Positions 1 through 7,483 of a DNA stretch of 13,466 nucleotides are shown here, piece after piece; position 1 is the stretch's first letter, and every line of letters begins with the position of its first letter. This stretch comes from an uncultured Eubacteriales bacterium. GTDB taxonomy: Bacteria; Bacillota; Clostridia; Oscillospirales; Butyricicoccaceae. Position numbers and translations under genes: made by a program. Under the pieces are notes generated by a model. It had not been told where the DNA came from. It worked only from the letters and a program-made list of their open reading frames with translations, and did not search any database. Where the stretch lies: positions 1 through 13,466 of the forward strand of contig CAKUAK010000130.1 in assembly GCA_934636325.1 (NCBI GenBank). The letters are read 5' to 3'.

Positions 1-3
1 ATA

Positions 4-36
4 AGCCCCCGGAGAGCCTGCTGCTCTCCGGGGGCT
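4..36 (-). terminator. Terminator of the rubrerythrin operon
   Basis: A perfect 14-bp inverted repeat (4-17 with 23-36) with a 5-nt loop starts 20 bases beyond the rubrerythrin stop codon. It is very GC-rich and placed as a Rho-independent terminator for minus-strand transcription. The following T-run would lie at and beyond the window edge, so only its first bases are visible. The stem could also serve a convergent gene outside the window. Confidence 0.8.
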
Positions 37-55
37 CGTTCAATATAAACTTTTC

Positions 56-604
56 TTACTTATTGCCGAAATACCTGTTCAGCAGGCCCTCGAAAGCCTT
101 GCCGTGGCGGGCCTCGTCGCGGGCCATCTCGTGGACGGTGTCGTGGATGGCGTCGAGGTTGAGGGCCTTGGCCTTCTTGGCAAGCTCGAACTTGCCCTGT
201 GTTGCGCCGTTCTCTGCGTCGACACGCATCTCGAGGTTCTTCTTTGTGGAGTCTGTTACGACCTCACCCAGCAGCTCGGCGAACTTTGCGGCATGCTCGG
301 CTTCCTCATATGCGGCCTTCTCCCAGTAGAGACCGATCTCGGGATAGCCCTCGCGGTGTGCGACGCGGGCCATGGCCAGATACATACCGACCTCTGTGCA
401 CTCGCCCTGGAAGTTCTCTCTCAGGCCCTGGAGGATATCCTCGGGACATCCCTGTGCAACGCCGACAACATGCTCGGCCGCCCATGTCTTCTCTTCGCTC
501 TGCTCAACGAACTTGGAAGCGGGAGCGTGGCAGATGGGACATTCTTCAGGGGCGGAATCGCCTTCGTGAACATAACCGCAGACTGTGCAGACATACTTTT
601 TCAT
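56..604 (-). CDS. rbr: Reverse rubrerythrin (rubredoxin-ferritin-like peroxidase)
   Basis: A 182-residue non-haem iron peroxidase of the reverse rubrerythrin type, expected to reduce hydrogen peroxide in the cytoplasm with electrons from NADH through a reductase. The rubredoxin domain is N-terminal, with CxxC pairs C6/C9 and C22/C25 around one iron. A ferritin-like four-helix domain follows from about residue 50. Its likely di-iron ligands are E71, E101 and H104 (ExxH), E125, and E164 and H167 (second ExxH). Classical rubrerythrins have the opposite domain order; the reversed order is typical of clostridial enzymes induced by oxygen. The start has a GGAGGAA ribosome binding site. It lies 38 bp after the Rrf2 regulator gene with no terminator or clear promoter between, so the two are probably co-transcribed. 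The fold assignment is firm; the exact electron donor is not visible. Confidence 0.93.
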   Translation of the reverse strand: MKKYVCTVCGYVHEGDSAPEECPICHAPASKFVEQSEEKTWAAEHVVGVAQGCPEDILQGLRENFQGECTEVGMYLAMARVAHREGYPEIGLYWEKAAYEEAEHAAKFAELLGEVVTDSTKKNLEMRVDAENGATQGKFELAKKAKALNLDAIHDTVHEMARDEARHGKAFEGLLNRYFGNK

Positions 605-642
605 TTTTCTTTCCTCCGTTTGCTTTACAAGAAAATAATTTT

Positions 643-1041
643 TTAAATAAACTCGTCCAGTTTTATGGCATAAAGCTTATCTCTAAGCTCTTTGCTTATA
701 TCGAAGAATATATGCCTGAAACGGCAGATATTCTTATCGCCGACGCGGGTACAATCGAAATCCTCGCTCAGGCAGTGGTTGATCTCAAGCGGGCCGTCGA
801 TGCACTCTATTATCTGGCCCAGCGAAAGCTGGCTCGGGTCGACGCCCAGCTCGTAACCGCCGGAAGAGCCCTTGTAAGAGGTAACTATCCCATCCGACGC
901 CAGCTTCCGGAGTATTTTGAGCGCAAAGCGCAGCGTTACGCCCGATTTCTCCGATATCTCCCTTGCCGGAAGCATCTTGCCCTCGCTTGCCAGAACATAC
1001 ATGATCCTGACAGCGTAATCGGCCTCATGTGTTATCCTCAA
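643..1041 (-). CDS. Rrf2-family transcriptional regulator, probable Fe-S sensor
   Basis: A 132-residue regulator of the Rrf2 family (relatives IscR, NsrR, RsrR). The start, with T4, D8-Y9-A10 and V11-R12, and the winged helix-turn-helix up to the K57-G58-S59 to G61-G62-Y63 wing are characteristic. Three cysteines, C90, C97 and C106, sit where Fe-S-binding members carry their cluster ligands, spaced C-x6-C-x8-C. In IscR the spacing is C-x5-C-x5-C, so cluster binding is probable but not certain. The start codon is TTG (1039-1041), supported by an AAAGGAGG ribosome binding site about 9 bases upstream and by the family's conserved N-terminus. It is the first gene of an operon with the rubrerythrin and may control its own promoter in response to oxidants or iron-sulphur status. 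This regulatory role is inference from context. Confidence 0.9.
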   Translation of the reverse strand: MRITHEADYAVRIMYVLASEGKMLPAREISEKSGVTLRFALKILRKLASDGIVTSYKGSSGGYELGVDPSQLSLGQIIECIDGPLEINHCLSEDFDCTRVGDKNICRFRHIFFDISKELRDKLYAIKLDEFI

Positions 1042-1069
1042 TTTAACGGCCTCCTTTGTTTACGTTTTT

Positions 1070-1098
1070 AGTATACATTCATTTGACCCAGTTGTCAA
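1070..1098 (-). promoter_or_regulatory. Sigma-A promoter of the Rrf2-rubrerythrin operon
   Basis: On the minus strand, TTGACA (1098-1093) and TATACT (1075-1070) are separated by exactly 17 bp, close to the vegetative consensus. Transcription would begin around 1062, just upstream of the AAAGGAGG site and the TTG start. Confidence 0.85.
1083..1098. promoter_or_regulatory. Palindrome over the -35 box, possible Rrf2 operator
   Basis: TTGAC-N6-GTCAA spans 1083-1098 and covers the -35 box. A second palindrome, GTTG-T-CAAC, overlaps it at 1091-1099. A dimeric repressor bound here would block the promoter. The Rrf2 protein encoded just downstream is the obvious candidate, but no family consensus could be matched by eye. 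Confidence 0.4.
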
Positions 1099-1137
1099 CC
1101 ATTATTTCAAAAACTTTTTCCGAATTTCCAGCAAAGC

Positions 1138-1164
1138 AAAGGGGGGCAGATCCCGCCCCCCTTT
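1138..1164 (-). terminator. Terminator of the carboxypeptidase gene
   Basis: An inverted repeat pairs 1138-1147 with 1155-1164 (AAAGGGGGGC and its complement) around a 7-nt loop. On the minus strand it is followed by a T-rich stretch (TTTGCTTTGC, counting from the stem end), 22 bases after the stop codon at 1186. It separates the peptidase gene from the Rrf2 promoter. Confidence 0.85.
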
Positions 1165-1185
1165 TACTGTTTATAAAATCTGATC

Positions 1186-3678
1186 TTATCTGTAAAGCAT
1201 GTTGAAGAGCAGCTTGAAGGTACCTGTCGTCTGGGCTCTGTTCTGCGGGTTGAAGCCGTAAAGAACGACGTCGCCGCTTCCCTTTTCGCATGTTACGACA
1301 GCGCCCTTGCCGGCAATGATATCCTCGCCGGTCAGCAGGCCGGAGCGAAGGACATTCTTATCGGCATAGCTCATGGCGATATGATACTTGTCGGCGTTGA
1401 AGGCATCGGCGATCTCAAAGACCGGGCCGTTCCAATGGAAAACATAGGTCTTGTCGGGCATGCCGTAGCAGACCTGCTGTGTCTTATCGACGACGGCGCG
1501 TAGGGTCGAGCCGTGGGTGTTGAAGAGGCTGGCCGGCATACCGGCGACGATATTCCTGACGCCCAGACCGAGATACTCGATGGCAAAGTCGCAGGCCTGA
1601 TTGAGGGCCAGGAGGCGTCCGCCATTTTCGACGAACTCGGCGATCTTCTTAGCTCCGTCGGGTCCGATGCCCGACATATACTCTTCGGGCTGCGGGCCGA
1701 CCCACTGCATCATCATCTTGAGGACAGGGTCATCGGGATGATACTTCGGTCCGATAATAAAGCCCTTGGAGTCGCTGGGCATGATAAGGACGTCATAGCC
1801 GTCAAGACCGTTCAGGATATCCTTATCGAATACTGTCGAATATTCAAAGCCGTTGTTTTCAAGGACCAGCCTCGTCCAGCCTTCATCGGCGTTGCCGGTG
1901 TAATAGCGCTGATACATGGCGATCTTGAGGGGCTTTACCTCTGTCATCTTGTCAAAGGCCTTATCGACGATGCGATGGGGCGTCGGGGCATCCTTGAGGA
2001 TATCCGCGATCTTCCGTCCGTCGCCCTCGACATAGAAGTCATGCCACGGGCAGGCGTCTATGCGATAGACCTTGAAGCCGTTTTTGAGCAGCAGATTGAC
2101 CGTCTTGAAGGCCGAGTTCTCTTTGGCGCTGAAGACATACTTCGTGCCGGCAAGGACTGTCGGCTCGCGGCAGACGCCCTCGACGATCTCGAACTCGCCG
2201 TCAAAACGGCAGCCGGCGGGGATGGCGTCGACATCCATGTATTCGGCAACGGTATCGGTGGCCGAATCAAAGGCCGTCAGCGCGCCGGTGCTGTCCTTTG
2301 TCCACTGGTTATTGGGATATCTCGTCTCGCCCAGCAGGTTCTTTATAAGGCCCATCTTGGGCTGTGCGAGGAATACCACATATGTTCCCTCAGGGTATGT
2401 GACGCAGCCGACGTTAAAGGGCTTGACTGCCCGCTTGACCTCAACGTTCTGCTGACGCAGGATCCATATGAGGTGTGTCACCTCGCCGCTGTCATGCTGA
2501 CCGGCAGGGATGATATATGCGTACTCGGCGCTCTCTTCGCCGCGCTTGGTCTGGTTAAGGGCCTTGCGGGCCATGTTCTTAAGGACGGCGTCCTTATTTC
2601 TGGCCATCGTATCGAGCAGAGCATAGGCTGCCGTATACTGGCGGGCGACGATATCGCCGAGACGCCACCAGCCGCCGGGCCAGGGGCTGGGGAAGTTGGT
2701 CTGTGCCTCGTATGCGGGCTGGACGATATCGCCGTCGCCCTTGAGCTGTGTCGGGTCGATATATTTCGGCGTGGCCAGCTTGGCAGAGGCCGACTCGGTC
2801 AGCATGCCCGCGATATTGTGGCTGTTGGTTATCCAGTGATAGCCATAGTGGCCCCAGCCGGGATACTGTGCGCCGGAGGACGCGCCGTCAAGGCCCAGCT
2901 CCTCCATCTGGTATGCCATATTGGCGCCGTACCAGTTGAGCTCGCGCTGGACGATGGGGTCAACATACTGCCTTACGGGGTTCTTATAGGGTGCGATCTG
3001 AATTCTCGCGCCATAGCTGCCCATATGGTGATGGTCCTGATAGGACTGGGGCATCCACTCGTGGAAGAGTATCCGTCCCATATATCTCGATTCGACGATA
3101 TTCTGCGCGAAGGCGTCGCGGTTGTTGTCGTGGCCGGTATAGACATGATAAAGGCTGGGATAGTTGCTGCCCTCATAAGGCGTGCCCTTTGTCTTATAAT
3201 ACCAGTCGGTGACCATGATCTCGCCGTCGGGGTTGAAGCAGGGGACCATTACGAACACGACATTATTGAGTATGTTATGTATCTCGTCGGTGTCCTGCGA
3301 CACCAGGTCATAGGCCAGATTTATCGCCATCTGTGTGCCGCCGACCTCGGTGGCGTGAAGGCTCATGCTCTGGACCGAAACGGCCTTGCCCTTTTTGACA
3401 AGGGCGTCGATCTCTTCTTCGGAAAGACCCCTGGGATCGGCCAGCTTCATGCTGGTGCGGCGGATATCTTCGAGATCGGCATGGTTCTCAGGCGATGTGA
3501 TGACCACCTTGAGGAAGGGATTGCCCAGTGTGCTGGGGCCCATATCGGTAACAGAGATGCGGTCGGACTCTTTTTCGAGGATATAGAAATACTCGACTAT
3601 CTTATCCCACCGTGCCAGCTCGCCGTCAGCGCCCGGACGAAATCCAAAATGTTCCTCCGGTTTTGTGATTTTGCTCAT
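1186..3678 (-). CDS. M14-type zinc carboxypeptidase-like protein
   Basis: An 830-residue protein whose first half is an M14 zinc peptidase domain. Visible motifs are H108-A-T-E111 (zinc-binding HxxE), N149-P-D-G, N185-N-R187-D (substrate carboxylate binding), D215-H-H-H (third zinc histidine region) and a probable catalytic glutamate, E295, in L-T-E-S. From about residue 585 the C-terminal part resembles a class I glutamine-amidotransferase-like domain (Y-D-V-L-I-M-P about 628-634, G-G-R-L-L-A-L-N about 686-693), an arrangement common in large bacterial M14 proteins. No signal peptide or membrane segment is seen, so it should be cytoplasmic, unlike many M14 enzymes. The start at 3678 is chosen over an upstream in-frame ATG at 3702 because AGGAGGG lies directly upstream of it. 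It is a single gene divergent from an ABC exporter operon. The substrate is unknown. Confidence 0.85.
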   Translation of the reverse strand: MSKITKPEEHFGFRPGADGELARWDKIVEYFYILEKESDRISVTDMGPSTLGNPFLKVVITSPENHADLEDIRRTSMKLADPRGLSEEEIDALVKKGKAVSVQSMSLHATEVGGTQMAINLAYDLVSQDTDEIHNILNNVVFVMVPCFNPDGEIMVTDWYYKTKGTPYEGSNYPSLYHVYTGHDNNRDAFAQNIVESRYMGRILFHEWMPQSYQDHHHMGSYGARIQIAPYKNPVRQYVDPIVQRELNWYGANMAYQMEELGLDGASSGAQYPGWGHYGYHWITNSHNIAGMLTESASAKLATPKYIDPTQLKGDGDIVQPAYEAQTNFPSPWPGGWWRLGDIVARQYTAAYALLDTMARNKDAVLKNMARKALNQTKRGEESAEYAYIIPAGQHDSGEVTHLIWILRQQNVEVKRAVKPFNVGCVTYPEGTYVVFLAQPKMGLIKNLLGETRYPNNQWTKDSTGALTAFDSATDTVAEYMDVDAIPAGCRFDGEFEIVEGVCREPTVLAGTKYVFSAKENSAFKTVNLLLKNGFKVYRIDACPWHDFYVEGDGRKIADILKDAPTPHRIVDKAFDKMTEVKPLKIAMYQRYYTGNADEGWTRLVLENNGFEYSTVFDKDILNGLDGYDVLIMPSDSKGFIIGPKYHPDDPVLKMMMQWVGPQPEEYMSGIGPDGAKKIAEFVENGGRLLALNQACDFAIEYLGLGVRNIVAGMPASLFNTHGSTLRAVVDKTQQVCYGMPDKTYVFHWNGPVFEIADAFNADKYHIAMSYADKNVLRSGLLTGEDIIAGKGAVVTCEKGSGDVVLYGFNPQNRAQTTGTFKLLFNMLYR

Positions 3679-3717
3679 AATTACCCTCCTTTTTATCTGC
3701 ATGCTTGGTTATTTTAA

Positions 3718-3746
3718 ATCTTACCATGTAAAAATGTCCAAGTCAA
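3718..3746 (-). promoter_or_regulatory. Promoter of the carboxypeptidase gene
   Basis: On the minus strand, TTGACT (3746-3741) and TAAGAT (3723-3718) are spaced by 17 bp. The leader to the ATG at 3678 is about 30 nt and holds the AGGAGGG site. Its -35 box is only 10 bp from the -35 box of the divergent ABC operon promoter. Confidence 0.75.
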
Positions 3747-3766
3747 GCCATACCGTTTGACATTTT
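3731..3766. promoter_or_regulatory. Inverted repeat between divergent promoters
   Basis: AAAATGTC (3731-3738) and GACATTTT (3759-3766) form a perfect 8-bp inverted repeat with a 20-bp gap. It is centred between the two back-to-back promoters and overlaps the spacer of one and the -35 region of the other. It is placed as a shared operator, though part of the symmetry (TTGAC) comes from the facing -35 boxes. Confidence 0.4.
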
Positions 3767-3785
3767 ATTGTACAAAGATTATATT
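3757..3785 (+). promoter_or_regulatory. Promoter of the ABC exporter operon
   Basis: TTGACA (3757-3762) and TATATT (3780-3785) are separated by 17 bp. The leader to the ATG at 3822 is about 30 nt and contains AGGAGG at 3812-3817. Confidence 0.85.
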
Positions 3786-3821
3786 TATTAGTGAGAGAAA
3801 TCACATATTTCAGGAGGCATC

Positions 3822-5642
3822 ATGGATCATCAGAAAAAGGGCGGGCTTCTGTCCTGCTTTCTCCCATATACCCGGGGTCTCAGGGGGACGTATTTACTTG
3901 CCGTCATGACGACCTTTCTCGGCATACTCTTCAATTTTCTTGCCCCGCAGGTCATCAGGGTAACGGTTGACTCTGTCATCGGAAACGAACCCTTTGCTCT
4001 GCCTGACCTTTTGAGCAATATGCTGACGGCGATCGGCGGACGTGAAATGCTGCGTTCGAGCCTTTATATATGCGCCGGGGCGATACTTTTATGCACGGCT
4101 CTGGAGGGTCTTTTCGTCCTGTCCTCCCGCCTGCTGATGTCCCACGCCACCGAGAGCTTTGTCAAGCGCCTGCGCGATTCTATCTTCCGCCACATACAGC
4201 ACCTACCCTTCAGCTGGCACACCGGCAACCGCACCGGCGACATCATCCAGCGATGCAGCGCCGATATGGATGTCATCCGCAACTTTATCGCCAACCAGAT
4301 GCTCGAGGTCGTAAGGATAGTCATGCTGGCCGTAACGGCCGTCGTCCTCATGGCCTCGATGAACGGGACCCTGACCCTTATAGCCGTCGCCTTTATCCCG
4401 GTGGTGGCCGGGTATTCCGGGATCTTCTTTTCCAAAATATCGGGTAAATACCGCGTGGCCGACGAGGCCGACAGCGACCTTATGGTCGATGTCCAGGAGA
4501 ACCTGACCGGCGTAAGGGTCGTCCGCGCCTTCGGACGCGAAAAACAGGAGCTTGAAAAGTTCGACCATTACAACGACCGTCAATACTCCGTGTGGGTCGA
4601 CATGGGCTATATCCTCGGGGCCTACTGGGGCCTCGGCGACCTTGTCACCGGCGTTCAGGTCATGACAATAATCGCCGCCGGCGCATATATGGCCTATACC
4701 GGCAGCCTGACCCTCGGCGAGTTCCTTGTATTCGTATCATATAACCGCACGCTGGCATGGCCGCTTCGCAGACTGGGACGCATACTTTCCGACCTGAGCA
4801 AGACGCGGGTCTCGGCCATAAGGCTGGCCGAGATATATAACGCACCCGAGGAAGAGGACGCCCCCGATCCGGTCTCGCCGGTCATAAACGGCAGCGTCTC
4901 CTTCAAAAATGTCTCCTTCGGCTATGACGGTGCCGAGGTCCTGAATGATGTCTCCTTCGACATACCGGCCGGATCGACCTTCGGCATTCTCGGCAACACC
5001 GGCTCGGGCAAGAGCACGCTGTGCTATCTGCTCGACCGTCTTTACGATCTTGCCCCCGGCTGCGGGAGCATTACGATCGACGGCACGGATATAAAAGACA
5101 TGCCGCGGGAATATCTGCGCTCCAATGTCGGGCTGGTGCTTCAGGAGCCCTTCCTTTTCTCAAGGACGATAGCCGAAAATATCGCCATCGCCCGCCCCGA
5201 GGCCGGTATGGACCAGATCCGCCGCGCTGCCTCGATCGCCGATATCGACAAGAACATAACCGAGTTCCCTTCGGGCTATGATACCCTTGTCGGCGAGCGC
5301 GGCGTGACCCTCTCGGGCGGCCAGAAGCAGCGTGTAGCCATCGCCCGCACCCTCATGTGCCGATGTCCGATAATGGTCTTTGACGATTCCCTTTCGGCCG
5401 TCGACCTGACGACCGATGCCCACATAAGAGCGGCGCTGAAAAAAGAGACAGGCGGCGCCACCGTGATCCTTATCTCCCACCGCATAAACACCCTTATGGA
5501 CTGTGACAAGATAATGGTTCTTGAGAACGGCCGCGTGGCCGAGACCGGCACCCATCGGGAGCTGCTTGAAAAGGACGGCATCTACCGTCACACCTATGAT
5601 CTGCAAAGCGCCGCGGCGCGCGCATCGGAGGACCGGATATGA
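3822..5642 (+). CDS. ABC exporter half-transporter, subunit 1 (degenerate Walker B)
   Basis: A 606-residue type IV ABC exporter with an N-terminal membrane domain (about six helices within residues 20-320) fused to a nucleotide-binding domain from about 355. Motifs are Walker A G391-NTGSGK-S-T399, Q-loop Q441, a canonical signature LSGGQ at 497-501, Walker B ending D521-D522, and switch histidine H553. The usual catalytic glutamate after Walker B is aspartate (D522). This is the hallmark of the subunit that carries the non-hydrolysing site in heterodimeric exporters such as BmrCD and TM287/288. Its partner is the next gene, whose ATG overlaps this stop by 4 bases (ATGA), implying coupled translation and equal stoichiometry. 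Such pairs usually export drugs, lipids or peptides from the cytoplasm or inner leaflet; the substrate here is not visible. Confidence 0.95.
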   Translation: MDHQKKGGLLSCFLPYTRGLRGTYLLAVMTTFLGILFNFLAPQVIRVTVDSVIGNEPFALPDLLSNMLTAIGGREMLRSSLYICAGAILLCTALEGLFVLSSRLLMSHATESFVKRLRDSIFRHIQHLPFSWHTGNRTGDIIQRCSADMDVIRNFIANQMLEVVRIVMLAVTAVVLMASMNGTLTLIAVAFIPVVAGYSGIFFSKISGKYRVADEADSDLMVDVQENLTGVRVVRAFGREKQELEKFDHYNDRQYSVWVDMGYILGAYWGLGDLVTGVQVMTIIAAGAYMAYTGSLTLGEFLVFVSYNRTLAWPLRRLGRILSDLSKTRVSAIRLAEIYNAPEEEDAPDPVSPVINGSVSFKNVSFGYDGAEVLNDVSFDIPAGSTFGILGNTGSGKSTLCYLLDRLYDLAPGCGSITIDGTDIKDMPREYLRSNVGLVLQEPFLFSRTIAENIAIARPEAGMDQIRRAASIADIDKNITEFPSGYDTLVGERGVTLSGGQKQRVAIARTLMCRCPIMVFDDSLSAVDLTTDAHIRAALKKETGGATVILISHRINTLMDCDKIMVLENGRVAETGTHRELLEKDGIYRHTYDLQSAAARASEDRI

Positions 5643-7483
5643 GTGAAAACATAAATTACTCCAAGAGCTTCCAGCCCAAAACCTGGGCCAAGCTGATCCC
5701 CTTTGTCCGGCCGTATTACAAAAGGCTGGCCGTTATATTCGCCATGATGGTCGGCACGGCGGTCATCGACGTCGTGCTGCCCCTTTTCCAGAGCTATGCC
5801 GTCGACAACTTCATCGTCCCCCGCAGCATCGACGGTCTGAAGCCCTTCCTGGCCGCCTACTTCGGATGCATACTCGTGTCTTCTCTCGGCACGATAATCT
5901 TTTCAAGGCTTTCGATGGTAGTCGAAATAGGCCTAACCCGCGACCTCAGGCGGCGGTGCTTCATCCATCTCCAGCAGCTGTCCCTTTCCTATTACAACAT
6001 GACTCCGGTCGGCTATATCCTCGCCCGGGTCATGAGCGATACCGAGCGCATCGCCATGCTGATCGCGTGGTCGCTGGAGGATACCTTATGGTCGGCGGCC
6101 TATATCATATTTGCCTTTGCCTCGATGTTCTCGATAAATGCCCGGCTTGCCTCTATTGTCCTGGCTGTCGTCCCACCAATTGCCATCGTCACGTGGTTCT
6201 TCCAAAAGCGCATACTTAAGGCCAGCCGCGATATCAGAAGCATAAACTCGCTTATAACCGGCGCATACAACGAGGGAATAACCGGCGCAAAGACCTCTAA
6301 GACCCTCGGGATAGAGGACCGCATATCGGGCGACTTCGCCGGTCTGACCGGCCGGATGTACCGCGCCAACTTCCATTCGGCCAAGCTGAGCGCCATATTC
6401 ATCCCCATCGTCACCTGCCTCAGCTCCTCGGCCGTGGCGATGGTGCTCATGCGCGGCGGATACATGGTCATGGATCAGGTAATAGAGTTCGGTACCCTTT
6501 CGCTCTTCGTCAGTTATTCTCTGGCCCTGCTCGACCCCATACGCCAGATGGCAAGGGTCTTTGCCGATATGATATCGACACAGGTAAACATCGAAAGGGT
6601 CTGCGCCCTCATCGAACAGCCCTGCCTTATAACCGACTCGCCGGAGGTCATCGCAAAGTACGGCGACACCTTCGAGCCCAAGCGTGAGAACTGGGAACCC
6701 ATCAAGGGTCACATCAGCTTCGACCACGTCTGGTTCAAATACCCCGACGGGGAGGAATATATCCTTGAGGACTTCTCCCTCGATGTGCCCGCCGGGTCCA
6801 ATGTCGCCATCGTCGGCGAGACAGGCGCGGGCAAGAGCACCCTTGTCAATCTGGCCTGCCGCTTCTATGAGCCGACAAAGGGGCGGATACTTATCGACGG
6901 GGTCGATTACCGCGAACGCAGCCAGCAATGGCTCCATTCCGCGATAGGCTATGTGCTCCAGAGCCCACACCTCTTCTCGGGCACTGTGGCCGACAATATC
7001 CGCTACGGCAAGCTGGACGCCACCATGGAGGATATCCGCCGGGCGGCGGCGCTGGTTTCGGCCGATACCGTCGCCGAAAAGCTGGAAAACGGATATGACA
7101 CCGACGTCGGCGAGGGCGGCGACCGCCTGTCGACCGGTGAAAAGCAGCTGATCTCCTTTGCCCGCGCCATAATCGCCGACCCGCCGATATTCGTCCTCGA
7201 CGAGGCGACCTCGAGCATCGACACCGAGACCGAGCTGCTCATACAAAAGGCCATACAGCATATACTCAAGGGCAGGACCTCCTTCATGATAGCCCACCGT
7301 CTCTCGACCGTCCGCTCCTCCGACTTCATCCTTGTCGTCGACGTCGGAAGGATCGTCGAGCGCGGCACCCACGAAGAGCTCATGGCCATGAACGGACGAT
7401 ACGCCAGGCTCTACCGCGAGATGGAGATCCGCGAAAGAGAAGAAAACGCAGGAAGGAGCATCACATATGACCGACAGGCTTAA
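5639..7483 (+). CDS. ABC exporter half-transporter, subunit 2 (degenerate signature)
   Basis: A 614-residue ABC exporter subunit with an N-terminal six-helix membrane domain and a C-terminal nucleotide-binding domain. Walker A is G393-ETGAGK-S-T401, the Q-loop is Q441, Walker B ends D521-E522 (canonical catalytic glutamate) and the switch histidine is H553. The signature motif is LSTGE at 497-501 instead of LSGGQ. Combined with subunit 1, one ATP site would have E522 plus LSGGQ (active) and the other D522 plus LSTGE (degenerate), as expected for an obligate heterodimer. The first gene overlaps it by 4 bp and its own 3' end overlaps the DUF1576 gene by 17 bp. It resembles the BmrD/YheH type; the substrate is unknown. 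Confidence 0.95.
   Translation: MSENINYSKSFQPKTWAKLIPFVRPYYKRLAVIFAMMVGTAVIDVVLPLFQSYAVDNFIVPRSIDGLKPFLAAYFGCILVSSLGTIIFSRLSMVVEIGLTRDLRRRCFIHLQQLSLSYYNMTPVGYILARVMSDTERIAMLIAWSLEDTLWSAAYIIFAFASMFSINARLASIVLAVVPPIAIVTWFFQKRILKASRDIRSINSLITGAYNEGITGAKTSKTLGIEDRISGDFAGLTGRMYRANFHSAKLSAIFIPIVTCLSSSAVAMVLMRGGYMVMDQVIEFGTLSLFVSYSLALLDPIRQMARVFADMISTQVNIERVCALIEQPCLITDSPEVIAKYGDTFEPKRENWEPIKGHISFDHVWFKYPDGEEYILEDFSLDVPAGSNVAIVGETGAGKSTLVNLACRFYEPTKGRILIDGVDYRERSQQWLHSAIGYVLQSPHLFSGTVADNIRYGKLDATMEDIRRAAALVSADTVAEKLENGYDTDVGEGGDRLSTGEKQLISFARAIIADPPIFVLDEATSSIDTETELLIQKAIQHILKGRTSFMIAHRLSTVRSSDFILVVDVGRIVERGTHEELMAMNGRYARLYREMEIREREENAGRSITYDRQA

Noticed and set aside
3679..3702. Upstream in-frame ATG of the carboxypeptidase gene
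   Set aside because: It has no ribosome binding site, while AGGAGGG precedes the ATG at 3678 at normal distance.
1513..3717. A long open frame on the plus strand opposite the carboxypeptidase gene
   Set aside because: It is a mirror of the GC-rich codon pattern of the real gene, has no ribosome binding site and gives no recognisable protein, while the minus-strand frame has intact M14 motifs.
6086..7372. A 428-codon open frame on the minus strand inside the second ABC gene
   Set aside because: It overlaps a fully recognisable ABC subunit, has no start signals and shows no domain.
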